From: Oscillospiraceae bacterium | Lineage (GTDB): Bacteria > Bacillota > Clostridia > Oscillospirales > CAG-272 | Assembly: GCA_015064745.1 (NCBI GenBank) | Contig: SVRR01000010.1 | Location: forward strand, 1 to 57,214 | Reading direction: 5' to 3' | DNA length: 57,214 nucleotides | Position numbers and translations under genes: made by a program | Shown: positions 34,145 through 42,271 of the stretch, in pieces | Position numbering within the stretch: the first letter of the stretch is position 1 | How the letters are laid out: each line of letters opens with the position of its first letter | The notes under the pieces: generated by a model | What the model saw: only the letters and a program-made list of their open reading frames with translations | The model's database searches: none | What the model was told of the DNA's origin: nothing

Positions 34145-34968
34145 TTATCCTCGCCTTTCGTTTCGTGTACGCAAAACCATGCGGATCGCAAAAAGCTGGA
34201 GACGCTTCGGCAAAAGGTTAAGAAGCAAAAGAAGCGGATTGCGATTGACCGCATATGCGAACTTTGGTTTACGTTTTTTAGTATTTTGAGTGTTTTCGCC
34301 GCAATTTTTTCGGGAGGCACGCATCTCGCCTCCACGCGGTTTACAATATTGCGAAAGCGTTTTGCGTTACAGGTGTAGAGCGCCGTCTTCTCGCAAAAGC
34401 GGTCAAGCGCGTCGGTGGAGACGTCCAGCATCTTCGTCTTTACAGCCCCTGCGCGGAGCACGGAAACAGGGATATCCAAGAGCTGAAGCTCCATGCGAAG
34501 CGAATAGGCGTATTTGTCAAGCGCCCCCTTGGTCACGGCGTAAAGTCCCGTAAAGGGGAGCGGGTCAAGGGGAGCAAGCTCACTCGTGGTAATGAGAATA
34601 CGGCTTCCCTCGGAAAGCATTGGCAAAAACGCGCGGTTGATCAAAAAAGCACCGTAAAAATTGACGTCAAGGATGCGGCGAAATTGCTCTGCTTCCATTT
34701 CGACGAGCGAATCCAACATGTATATCCCCGCAAAATGGAGGATGGCGAAGAGCGAATCGGTATATCCTTTGACAGCTTCAAGCGCCCGAGCAACGCCTTC
34801 CTCGGTCGTGATGTCCGCTTCCACAGGAAGGACACCTGCCGCTCCCTCGCCGACGGTTTTGTCAAAGGCGAGCACCCGATATCCGTTTTTGGCAAGTGCC
34901 GCCGTCACAGCACGCCCCATACCTCCGTAAGCACCCGTTACGAGCACGTATTTTTCTTGTGTCTGCAT
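34145..34968 (-). CDS. Short-chain dehydrogenase with an internal -1 frame change
   Basis: Residues 1-229 form an SDR: TGAYGGMG cofactor loop, a LHFAGIY segment at the usual NAG site, TTSELAP and the catalytic YAVTK near 167. At codons 230-232 (L-K-N) the frame contains A AAA AAC. Unshifted, translation continues into atypical sequence and fuses with the methyltransferase (496 residues in total). A -1 shift gives RKPKFAYAVNRNPLLLLLNL and LPKRLQLFAIRMVLR, which is what SDRs of this group normally end with, then TAA at 34145 (274 residues). Either a programmed frameshift, a lost A, or a sequencing error. It is third in the operon after the nitroreductase gene. Confidence 0.7.
34273..34279 (-). 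promoter_or_regulatory. In-frame A AAA AAC slippery heptamer
   Basis: On the minus strand the heptamer is positioned as X XXY YYZ relative to the zero frame (CTA AAA AAC). Slipping back one base makes the next codons CGT AAA CCA AAG, which restores the family's expected C-terminus. Confidence 0.5.
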
Positions 34969-34977
34969 AGAAATTCC

Positions 34978-35496
34978 TTAAAAGCTTTCGTAAAGCACCG
35001 TTTCTTCCATCGGACGGAACTCGTAATGATAATGCTTCGGCTGTGCGTCCTCCGCGGGATATCCCATTACCAGAAGGACACCGAGCTCAATATGCGCGGG
35101 AATGGAGAACGCCTCGCGCATCTTAACGGGATCAAAGTGCATCACCATACAAGAGCCGACGCCGATGTTGTGCGCGGCGAGCATCAAGTGGGTAGCAACG
35201 ATGGTAGCGTCCACGGAGGACGACAGCGCACCGTCGTACGGGCGGCGCCAGCTTTCCTCCGTGTTATGGCAAACGAGCATTGCCGTAGGCGCGCCGAAGC
35301 GGCAACGGGTGCAGGTACTCAGCTTTTCCATGGACTCTTCGGTGTTCAAAACGAGAATTCTCTGGGGCTGAAAATTGCAGCCCGTGGGTGCGAGGTGCCC
35401 CGCCGCAAGAATGCGTGCGATGACATCTTCCGAAAGGGGCTCGGGGCGAAAGCTTCTGACCGAGTAGCGCTCGGCGATCAGTTTTTCAAATTCCAT
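34978..35496 (-). CDS. Nitroreductase-family FMN oxidoreductase
   Basis: A 172-residue protein with the nitroreductase fold: N-terminal ERYSVRSFRPEPLSED (FMN phosphate-binding R-S-R-like motif), LAPTGCNFQPQRI, and GVGSCMVMHF followed by LGVLLVMGYPAE. It should bind FMN and reduce nitro or quinone compounds or similar with NAD(P)H. It begins 15 bp after the sialate esterase gene and ends 9 bp before the SDR gene, so it is in the middle of their operon. The ribosome site is weak. Confidence 0.85.
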   Translation of the reverse strand: MEFEKLIAERYSVRSFRPEPLSEDVIARILAAGHLAPTGCNFQPQRILVLNTEESMEKLSTCTRCRFGAPTAMLVCHNTEESWRRPYDGALSSSVDATIVATHLMLAAHNIGVGSCMVMHFDPVKMREAFSIPAHIELGVLLVMGYPAEDAQPKHYHYEFRPMEETVLYESF

Positions 35497-35511
35497 GTTT
35501 TTTCTCTATTT

Positions 35512-36882
35512 TTAAAGCTCTTCGAGGGGTAAAAGGAAGGGAGACGCAAGGTATCTCTCCTTGTTATAAAGGTTATGCGTGGGAGCGTGGTCGTAGCCGA
35601 GGGAAAGGTGGGTCGCCCCATCGGGAATATCCGCACGGACGACTCCGTCCGACACCCGAAGCGCGGCTTCCGTTTTGGTTCCGTCCGCAAGGATAAAATA
35701 CGCGTCACGCGAGGGCGCGGAATTCCCCGCTTCATCAAGGAAGGCAAGCCCCTCCGCGTGTTCAAAGGTGAGAGAAAGCACGTCTCCCTCTCGGCGGGCG
35801 GACACAAAAAGCGGACCCGTATATTCAAGATCATAGCCGTAAAGGGTGGTCAAGATCGCACGCGTCAGCTTTTCGGCAACGGGGTATTTGTTGGTGGGAT
35901 GAATCTCGCCCACATCGGCAACCTCGGTGATGGAGGCGGTGTAGACCCCCTTCTCGCACAGAGGAGCGCGGGAGAGTGCCTCACGCACGGGAGGCCAAAA
36001 GCCGAGAGGCTCGAGCGCCCAGCCCGCCTTGACGCTGTCAAAGGGAGCAAGCTCGACGAGATAGAAGGGCATATCGCGGTTAGGGTTATTCCCTCTCCAT
36101 TCGGCAATCAGCTCGTGAAGAAGCGCACCGTAATGCTCGCCCTCGCCAAAGCCCGTGTTGCTCTCGCCCTGATACCAAAGCGCGGCGGTGAAGGTATAGG
36201 TGGCGACGTTCAGATACTTATTGTAATAGAGCCAATGATGCAAATTGAAGATGCGTCCCTTGTCGGGCACGTCGCGCTCGGGGAAGGGATATCCGCTTCT
36301 CTTCACTGCCTCGGGCGAGAGCCACGACTCTATGCGTGAGCCGCCCTGGTTGCAAGAAACGACCCCAACCGTAACGCCAAGCTCCTTTGAGAGCATTTCC
36401 GCAACGAAGTAGCCGATGGCGGAAAACTCCATTTCCTTTTCCCCATCTGCCGTATACCATACGTCGGACATCGGCTTATCGATATTTCCAAGCTCGGCGT
36501 CGATGGCGTGCTTTTCGGTAAAAAATCGCATTTTTTCGGTCGGTCGAAGCGGAAAGGGATGCTCGACCTCCCCAAGCGTCATCGCCATATTCGACTGTCC
36601 GCCCGCAAGAAGCACGATGCCGATGGAAATATGGTTTGCTTCGTAGGTCTCCTCTCCCGCCGTAACGGTGAGCGTTGCCTCCTCCGCGTAATGATCGACG
36701 GCGTCAAGCAGAACGGAAAACGCGCCGTCCTGCGGAACAAAATGTGCCGTGCGGCATTCTCCGTTTGCTAGCGTGAGCGTCACATCACCCTCCGCGCTGC
36801 TGCTTCCGAAAACGGAGATGGGAAGCCCCTTGGGAAAAACCGCGTTGTCACCGAAGAGTGGGGAAATAGAAAGATGCGTCAT
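35512..36882 (-). CDS. Sialate O-acetylesterase (SASA family)
   Basis: A 456-residue SGNH-type esterase likely to remove O-acetyl groups from sialic acid or other sugars. The catalytic serine lies in LLAGGQSNM (about S97) and a second block reads ALWYQGESN near 240. An N-terminal beta-rich domain precedes it. No signal peptide. The open frame starts 7 codons earlier, but those codons contain the GGAGG ribosome site, so the ATG at 36882 is the start. It leads an operon with the nitroreductase, SDR and methyltransferase genes. Confidence 0.87.
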   Translation of the reverse strand: MTHLSISPLFGDNAVFPKGLPISVFGSSSAEGDVTLTLANGECRTAHFVPQDGAFSVLLDAVDHYAEEATLTVTAGEETYEANHISIGIVLLAGGQSNMAMTLGEVEHPFPLRPTEKMRFFTEKHAIDAELGNIDKPMSDVWYTADGEKEMEFSAIGYFVAEMLSKELGVTVGVVSCNQGGSRIESWLSPEAVKRSGYPFPERDVPDKGRIFNLHHWLYYNKYLNVATYTFTAALWYQGESNTGFGEGEHYGALLHELIAEWRGNNPNRDMPFYLVELAPFDSVKAGWALEPLGFWPPVREALSRAPLCEKGVYTASITEVADVGEIHPTNKYPVAEKLTRAILTTLYGYDLEYTGPLFVSARREGDVLSLTFEHAEGLAFLDEAGNSAPSRDAYFILADGTKTEAALRVSDGVVRADIPDGATHLSLGYDHAPTHNLYNKERYLASPFLLPLEEL

Positions 36883-36934
36883 TATGCTGATTCCTCCTAA
36901 CAAAATCTGAATTTTAAAGATAACTTCTACGCTT

Positions 36935-36963
36935 ATTTTACTTCAAAAAAAGGATTTTGTCAA
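36935..36963 (-). promoter_or_regulatory. Promoter of the esterase operon
   Basis: On the minus strand: TTGACA, 17 bp, TAAAAT. Confidence 0.75.
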
Positions 36964-37040
36964 GCATATCCCCCAAAATACAGCGGTGCGGAAGCACAGC
37001 TTCTCGCTTTTGCATACCTTGATAAAAAAAGGAGAAGCAG

Positions 37041-37664
37041 ATGAGGTTATCAAAGCTGTTTGAAGAATGCCTGCGCGAAGGGTATACCCACGTAGAGAAT
37101 GGTGGAGATTTTCGGCTTTTTCGCCGTGAGGGGGAGCTTTACATCTTTTTCGCACATTCGGACGGTGTTCTTGATTGGAAAAACAATCTTGATTTTCCCG
37201 CCAAGGCAAGTGTACGCGAAGAAGCACCGCATCTTTTTGTGCACCGCGGTTTTTTGCGGGTATGGATGGGCGTAGAGAAACACGTCGCGCCTGCCATTCA
37301 AGACACACGTACGAAGAGCATTACGGTGGTAGGCTATTCTCACGGTGCGGCACTTGCCGTTTTGTGCTACGATTACGCCCTTCGCGCGCGCCCTGCCTTG
37401 CAAGACAAAATTACAGGCTATGGCTTTGGCTGTCCGCGCGTTTTATGGGGGATAAAAACAGCCGCCGTGCGAGAGCGCTTCAAGCGATTTACCGTCATCC
37501 GCAATATAGACGATATCGTGACGCACGTCCCTCCCGCCGCGCTCGGCTATTATCACGTGGGGAAAATGCTTGAGATGGGGAAAAAGGGGAAATACTCCCC
37601 AGTCGACGCCCACCGTGCCGAGAATATGCTTGCCGAGCTTAAAAGCCTTGAAGCGTCCATATAA
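37041..37664 (+). CDS. Class 3 lipase-like alpha/beta hydrolase
   Basis: A 207-residue cytosolic hydrolase with the nucleophile elbow VVGYSHGAAL (S100), GFGCPRV in the typical position, and IDDIVTHVPP carrying the likely catalytic aspartate, followed by a candidate histidine in GYYHVGK. This layout is the lipase_3 pattern. The substrate is unknown, and no secretion signal argues against an extracellular lipase. AGGAGAAGC ribosome site. Confidence 0.8.
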   Translation: MRLSKLFEECLREGYTHVENGGDFRLFRREGELYIFFAHSDGVLDWKNNLDFPAKASVREEAPHLFVHRGFLRVWMGVEKHVAPAIQDTRTKSITVVGYSHGAALAVLCYDYALRARPALQDKITGYGFGCPRVLWGIKTAAVRERFKRFTVIRNIDDIVTHVPPAALGYYHVGKMLEMGKKGKYSPVDAHRAENMLAELKSLEASI

Positions 37665-37676
37665 ACGTTTTACGAA

Positions 37677-37711
37677 AAGGAGAGAACGGGATCCCATTCT
37701 CTCCTTGATTT
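37677..37711. terminator. Bidirectional terminator
   Basis: Stem AAGGAGAGAA / TTCTCTCCTT between the convergent lipase and nitroreductase genes. Confidence 0.75.
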
Positions 37712-37716
37712 TTAAA

Positions 37717-38247
37717 TTACGCCTTTTCGCCAACCAACTCGTCAAGCGATTTGCGCTTTTTGGGACGAAGGACGTCGTCTTTGGCGGCATAGCCGAGGGT
37801 AATCACGAGACGCACGGGGTGAGAAAGTCCGCAAAGGGCGCGAAGCTTTCCGTCATCGAGCCAGCCGAGGATACAAGTGCCGAGTCCCTGCGCCGTCGCC
37901 TCTGCCGTCAGGTATGCGGCAACAATACCGATGTCGATCGAACGGTAATCGTTTCCCTTGACCTTTGCCCCCAATGCCGCGCTTGCGACGTAGGGCGCTT
38001 CGGAGATGACGATGAGAATGGGAGCGTCCGCCGCAAAGCGGTTCATGCCCATGCCCATCACACATTTTGCCGCCGCCTTGGCGCTTTCACCCGTACACAC
38101 CGTTAAGTGATACGGCTGTCCGTTACAGGCGGAGGGCGCAAGACGCGCCGCCTCTAATATCGCGTCGAGCTTCTCTTTTTCGACTGCCCTTTCGGGATCG
38201 TATTTGCGGCAGGACTGCCTTTCGTTTGCGATTTCTGTAAAATTCAT
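37717..38247 (-). CDS. Nitroreductase-family FMN oxidoreductase, second copy
   Basis: A 176-residue nitroreductase: ERQSCRKYDPERAVEKEKL at the N-terminus, RLAPSACNGQPYHLTV, IDIGIVAAYLTAEATAQGLGTCILGW, and the C-terminal LVITLGYAAKDD...PKKRKSLDELV tail usual for the family. It is not closely similar to the first copy. A GGAGG site precedes the ATG. The ATG overlaps the stop of a 59-residue cyclase remnant upstream. Confidence 0.87.
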   Translation of the reverse strand: MNFTEIANERQSCRKYDPERAVEKEKLDAILEAARLAPSACNGQPYHLTVCTGESAKAAAKCVMGMGMNRFAADAPILIVISEAPYVASAALGAKVKGNDYRSIDIGIVAAYLTAEATAQGLGTCILGWLDDGKLRALCGLSHPVRLVITLGYAAKDDVLRPKKRKSLDELVGEKA

Positions 38248-38423
38248 GAGATCCTCCGTATCAGTATTTTTTTAGGATTGCGATAAATGCGCGCCATAGA
38301 AAAGGCGGTAAGATTATAGAGGTCTCCCTTCTCCATAGAGGAAAGCGTCTCTTTTTGGGGAAGGGGATCGCCGGGGTACACACGGCACGAAAACACCTCT
38401 TGCGAAATATCATAAAGCTTCAC
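38244..38423 (-). pseudogene. Truncated cyclase-family (kynurenine formamidase-like) gene
   Basis: From a GTG at 38423 with an AGGAGG site 7 bases upstream, 59 codons read MKLYDISQEVFSCRVYPGD, then SMEKGDLYNLTAFSM. That is the N-terminus of the metal-dependent cyclase/KynB family. The zinc-binding HGTHxDxPxH motif, expected right after, is missing. Instead an unrelated 16-residue end stops at 38244, overlapping the next ATG. An internal deletion that fused the start of this gene to the nitroreductase leader is the simplest reading. Expression signals are intact, so a short peptide could still be made. Confidence 0.7.
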
Positions 38424-38452
38424 GCTTTTTCCTCCTAATTGTTTTCACTTAC

Positions 38453-38481
38453 AGTATAGCAGAACAAAAAAAGAAATGCAA
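38453..38481 (-). promoter_or_regulatory. Promoter of the cyclase remnant / nitroreductase operon
   Basis: On the minus strand: TTGCAT, 17 bp, TATACT. It is back to back with the ldhA promoter. Confidence 0.65.
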
Positions 38482-38491
38482 GAGCAACACA

Positions 38492-38520
38492 TTGACACGC
38501 AACAAAAAACAGGATATAAT
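38492..38520 (+). promoter_or_regulatory. Consensus promoter of the D-lactate dehydrogenase gene
   Basis: TTGACA, 17 bp, TATAAT: a perfect sigma-A match. Confidence 0.85.
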
Positions 38521-38586
38521 AAAGGCACAGGTATAACTCGGTCCGATGCGGGACACAGTATAAAAAGAAATGATAAGGAGAGCCTC

Positions 38587-39585
38587 ATGAAGATCGCATT
38601 TTTCGATACAAAAAAATACGACATGCCCGCCTTTGACGAATACGCGGAAATCAGCGGCGTCACCATAAAATATTTTGAGACACGCCTAAATCAAGACACG
38701 GTGGAGCTGGCGCAAGGCTTTGACGCCGTTTGCGTTTTCGTCAACGACACGGTAAACGCCGCCGTCATCGACCGTCTTGCGGCGCTTGGCGTTCGGGCGA
38801 TCGCGCTCCGCTGCGCGGGCTTTAACAACGTAGACGTGAAGCACGCCGAGGGAAAGATCGCCGTTTTGCGCGTGCCTGCTTATTCCCCCTACGCCGTTGC
38901 GGAGCATACGATGGCGTTGCTCCTCAGCTCTATCCGCCGCATACACAAGGCGTATATCCGTTCCCGCGACTTCAATTTCAGTCTCGCGGGGTTAACAGGC
39001 TTCGATCTGCACGGAAAAACGGTAGGCGTTATCGGCACGGGGCGTATCGGCAAGGTGTTTGCCCGCATCTGCGAGGGCTTCGGCATGCACGTACTCGCTT
39101 ACGATAAATATCCCGACCGCGCGCTTGCCGACAGCGGTGCCGTGCGATACGTTTCCCTCGACGAAATCTTTGCCGAGAGTGAGATCATCTCCTTACACTG
39201 TCCTTTAACCGAGGACACTTATCACATCATCGACGAAAAGGCGCTGGCAAAGTGCCGTACGGGCGTCGTGCTTTTGAACACCTCTCGCGGTGCTTTGGTG
39301 GATGCCGAGGCGTTACTCTCCGCCATCAAGGCGCGCAGAGTGGGGGCGGCTTGCCTCGACGTATACGAGGAGGAGGGAGACCTCTTCTTTGAGGACAATT
39401 CGGGACACATTCTCGAAGACGATATCCTTGCCCGCCTCATCTCCATGCCCAACGTTATCGTGACCTCGCACCAAGCCTTCTTGACCGCGGAGGCGCTGGA
39501 AAACATCGCCGAAACGACGATAGGAAATCTCGTCTCCCTCTTTGATACGGGAAAATGCGAAAACGAGGTGCATCACACCCTATAA
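38587..39585 (+). CDS. ldhA: D-lactate dehydrogenase (D-2-hydroxyacid dehydrogenase family)
   Basis: A 332-residue NAD-dependent enzyme that should reduce pyruvate to D-lactate. Visible are RCAGFNNVDV (substrate loop), VGVIGTGRIGKVFARI (NAD loop, near 150), the catalytic arginine in LLNTSRGALVD, the glutamate in LDVYEEEGDLF and the histidine in VTSHQAFLT. These are the D-LDH subgroup marks rather than PGDH or HicDH. AAGGAG decides the ATG at 38587. With the bifurcating lactate dehydrogenase near 3-7 kb, the cell may both make and use lactate. Confidence 0.9.
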   Translation: MKIAFFDTKKYDMPAFDEYAEISGVTIKYFETRLNQDTVELAQGFDAVCVFVNDTVNAAVIDRLAALGVRAIALRCAGFNNVDVKHAEGKIAVLRVPAYSPYAVAEHTMALLLSSIRRIHKAYIRSRDFNFSLAGLTGFDLHGKTVGVIGTGRIGKVFARICEGFGMHVLAYDKYPDRALADSGAVRYVSLDEIFAESEIISLHCPLTEDTYHIIDEKALAKCRTGVVLLNTSRGALVDAEALLSAIKARRVGAACLDVYEEEGDLFFEDNSGHILEDDILARLISMPNVIVTSHQAFLTAEALENIAETTIGNLVSLFDTGKCENEVHHTL

Positions 39586-39587
39586 AG

Positions 39588-39622
39588 AAAGCTCCCACGC
39601 GAAATCGCGTGGGAGCTTTTTG
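39588..39622. terminator. Bidirectional terminator between ldhA and the MATE gene
   Basis: Perfect 14-bp stem AAAGCTCCCACGCG / CGCGTGGGAGCTTT with T-tract. Confidence 0.9.
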
Positions 39623-39633
39623 CAAACAACGGT

Positions 39634-40995
39634 TTACATTTTGTCGGCAAGTGTTTTTTGCTTTTTCCATTTTCCGCGCAGGAAATAGAGAGCGCTGGGA
39701 ATGGCGAAGCCGTAGGCGGCGAGGCCGTAGCCAAGCACAAAGCCGTAAAAGCCCCAACCGAAAACGATACCGAAGAGAACGCTGAAGCAAATACGGAGCA
39801 CGACGCCGTCAAGAAGCGAAAGCAAAAGACCGAACTTTGCGTTACCGATGCCTTGAATAAACGCGCCGCTGCCGCGCATGATGGCAAGTGCCGGGAACAT
39901 CCAAAGGATAGCGGCGACAAAGGTGTCCGCCATACCGTGTACCAAAACGTCATCCGAGAAAAGACGGAAGAGCCCTTCTCCAAAGAAAAGATATACCGCA
40001 AATATGATAACGGTAAAGACGACGGAGTAAAACCACGTCCACCACACCACGCGCTGCGCGCGGCCGCTTTCCTTCGCCGCGATGTTCTGACTGATCATGG
40101 GCATGGCGGCGTATTGCAAGCCTTGCGAAATTTTATTAAAGATATCGTCAATACGCACACCGACGCCAAAGGCGGCAGATTCCACGAGACCGACGCTGTT
40201 AATGAGAGCGTTCACGAAAAGCATGGAAATGTTGATACAGCCCGATTGGATTGCCATAGGCGTACCCAGGCTGAAGATCATGCCGACGTAATGACGGTCC
40301 GGACGAAAGCTTCTTGGCTTGAAATCAAAGCCAAACGCGACACGACGGCGATAGAGGTAAAAGAGCGAGAACAAGAAGGAGACCGCTTGCCCGATAATGG
40401 TAGCGCATGCGGCACCCGCGACACCGAAGCCGAGAACACCCGTAAAAAGAATGTCAAGCACAAGGTTAACGAAGGTCGCTATCCCGATAAAAAGGAAGGG
40501 GCTTTTGGAGTCTCCCATGCCGCGCAAAACGGCAGAGACCATGTTATAGCCTGCGGTAAAGATCAGACCCGCACCGCAGATAATGAGATAATCCATCGCG
40601 TCGGCGTGCGCTTCTTGCGGTATATTGATCCACGAAAGAATGAGACGCGAGAGTGCGAGAATACCCACCGACAAAACCGCGCCGATGGCTAAAATCAGGG
40701 TAAAAAGCGTTCCGATAATGCTATTTTGCTCCCGCTTTTTTCCCGCTCCCATGGCTTGGGACACAAGCACCTGTCCCGCATTGGAGAAGCCGAGCGAAAG
40801 CATGGTAGCAAAATTTAAGATCTGGCTGCTTTGAGACACTGCGGAAAGCCCTGCCGTACCCACGTATTTGCCGACGATGATCATGTCGACGGTGGAATAA
40901 AGCACCTGCAAGGCGTTGGACGCCATGAAGGGGAGGGTAAAAAGAAGAAGCTGCTTTGGGATATTCCCCGCCGTAAAATTTTTTGAATGTGCCAT
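39634..40995 (-). CDS. MATE family efflux transporter
   Basis: A 453-residue protein with twelve hydrophobic segments in two related halves. The N-terminus FTLPFMASNALQVLYSTVDMIIVGKYVG and the matching second half (MQSGCINISMLFVNALINSVG) are typical of DinF/NorM-like cation-drug antiporters of Clostridia. AAAGGA ribosome site selects the ATG at 40995. It has a consensus promoter. The substrate is unknown. Confidence 0.9.
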   Translation of the reverse strand: MAHSKNFTAGNIPKQLLLFTLPFMASNALQVLYSTVDMIIVGKYVGTAGLSAVSQSSQILNFATMLSLGFSNAGQVLVSQAMGAGKKREQNSIIGTLFTLILAIGAVLSVGILALSRLILSWINIPQEAHADAMDYLIICGAGLIFTAGYNMVSAVLRGMGDSKSPFLFIGIATFVNLVLDILFTGVLGFGVAGAACATIIGQAVSFLFSLFYLYRRRVAFGFDFKPRSFRPDRHYVGMIFSLGTPMAIQSGCINISMLFVNALINSVGLVESAAFGVGVRIDDIFNKISQGLQYAAMPMISQNIAAKESGRAQRVVWWTWFYSVVFTVIIFAVYLFFGEGLFRLFSDDVLVHGMADTFVAAILWMFPALAIMRGSGAFIQGIGNAKFGLLLSLLDGVVLRICFSVLFGIVFGWGFYGFVLGYGLAAYGFAIPSALYFLRGKWKKQKTLADKM

Positions 40996-41030
40996 TTTAT
41001 TTCCTTTATCAGAGTGTTGTCGCGCAAACA

Positions 41031-41059
41031 ATTATACCGCTTTTTATACCGTTTGTCAA
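41031..41059 (-). promoter_or_regulatory. Consensus promoter of the MATE gene
   Basis: On the minus strand: TTGACA, 17 bp, TATAAT. Confidence 0.85.
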
Positions 41060-41065
41060 GAAGAT

Positions 41066-41107
41066 TGGAAAAGAAAAGGTGCGCGAGGACAAAAGTCACT
41101 CGCGCAC
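41066..41107 (-). terminator. Terminator of the Gfo/Idh gene
   Basis: Stem GTGCGCGAG / CTCGCGCAC followed by CTTTTCTTTTCC on the minus strand. Confidence 0.8.
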
Positions 41108-41113
41108 TTCGCA

Positions 41114-42241
41114 TTATTTGATTTCGGTAGGAAAATCCTCGTCCCAAGGATATTTCATGTCAATAACCTCGCCGCCGCGCTTGATGGACTCCTCCGCGTA
41201 AATACCGGGAAGGGTCATTTCAAGTCCTGCCTTGAGGTCGATAGGTGCGGGCGCGCCCGCAAGAAGAGCCTTGAAGAAGTGGTCAAGCAGAGCGTAGTCC
41301 ATGCCACCGTGTCCTGCCTTCTTAGCCTTTTCGTCGTTGGCGTATTCGGGGGGCATAAACTCACCGCTGATCTCTTGCAGCTCCGGATCGGAAGCTTTCA
41401 TAGAGTTGTAGCGGATAACGGGCTTCTCAAAACGCTCGATGCGCTCCATATAACCCTCCGTACCGAAGACGCGGTAATTGTGGTGACCGATCTTGGCACG
41501 GCATCTGCCGTTACGCATCAAGCGCACGACCACGCCCGATGCGGTCTGGAACTGCGCGCACTGCATATCGTCCTTGGTGCTTTCGGACGACTGCTTACCC
41601 GTACCGAAGGCAGAAACCTTGCGGAGGGGCTCGTCAAGAATGGCAAGCAAGGGACCAAGCGAGTGGGTGCAATAACGAATGGGGCAAAGCAGACGTCTCC
41701 AATCGCCATTCTCTGTCAAATGGACGGATTCGGTAGATTTCGGCATACTCCAATGGATATACTCCGCCTCCATGCAACAGGGCTTACCGAGAAGTCCGTC
41801 ACGATGGAAGTCACGGAGAAGCACGGCAAACTTCTGCTCGTTGGGGTTCGCACCCGTACCGATGATGGCATCGGACGCCTGTGCCGCCTCCCAAAGCTCC
41901 TTTGCTTCGGCGAGAGAGGCAACGTTGGGGATATCCGAAAAGACGTTGATATTCTTCTTTAAAGCCTTGCAGCAGAATTCCGCGTGGATATCCGCGCCCG
42001 TTTCCACGATAACGAGGTCAAGATTTGCCTCTTCAAGCATCTTGTCGTAGTCCTCGTAGAAAACCATATCAGGGAACATTTCGGCAAGGGGCTTGTCGGA
42101 GAGCCACTGCGTCTCGTAAAAGTTGCGAGGAAGGATGTCGCAAGCGGCGGCGGGAATGACGCAGTCAAAGTTTGCCGACATCTTCAGCATTTCTCTTCCT
42201 CTGTGTCCAAGACCGACCACACCAAGACGAATTTGTTTCAT
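41114..42241 (-). CDS. Gfo/Idh/MocA family oxidoreductase (possibly GH109-like)
   Basis: A 375-residue protein. The N-terminal Rossmann domain has LGVVGLGHRGREML (dinucleotide loop) and VIVETGADIHAEFCCKAL. The C-terminal alpha/beta domain holds the substrate site. The GHGGMDYAL segment near 315 and ENGDWRRLLC/RYCTHSLG resemble members that use NAD to hydrolyse N-acetylgalactosaminides (GH109), but many sugar dehydrogenases look alike, so this is only a possibility. It lies 30 bp after an AraC-type gene on the same strand. The ribosome site is weak. Confidence 0.82.
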   Translation of the reverse strand: MKQIRLGVVGLGHRGREMLKMSANFDCVIPAAACDILPRNFYETQWLSDKPLAEMFPDMVFYEDYDKMLEEANLDLVIVETGADIHAEFCCKALKKNINVFSDIPNVASLAEAKELWEAAQASDAIIGTGANPNEQKFAVLLRDFHRDGLLGKPCCMEAEYIHWSMPKSTESVHLTENGDWRRLLCPIRYCTHSLGPLLAILDEPLRKVSAFGTGKQSSESTKDDMQCAQFQTASGVVVRLMRNGRCRAKIGHHNYRVFGTEGYMERIERFEKPVIRYNSMKASDPELQEISGEFMPPEYANDEKAKKAGHGGMDYALLDHFFKALLAGAPAPIDLKAGLEMTLPGIYAEESIKRGGEVIDMKYPWDEDFPTEIK

Positions 42242-42271
42242 GTTTCTGTCTTCTGTTATATTGAATGCTTT

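Noticed and set aside
33478-34968. A genuine evolved SDR-methyltransferase fusion enzyme
   Set aside because: The linker between domains is out-of-frame SDR sequence, and the normal SDR end and stop exist in the -1 frame; a fusion is at most a minor product.
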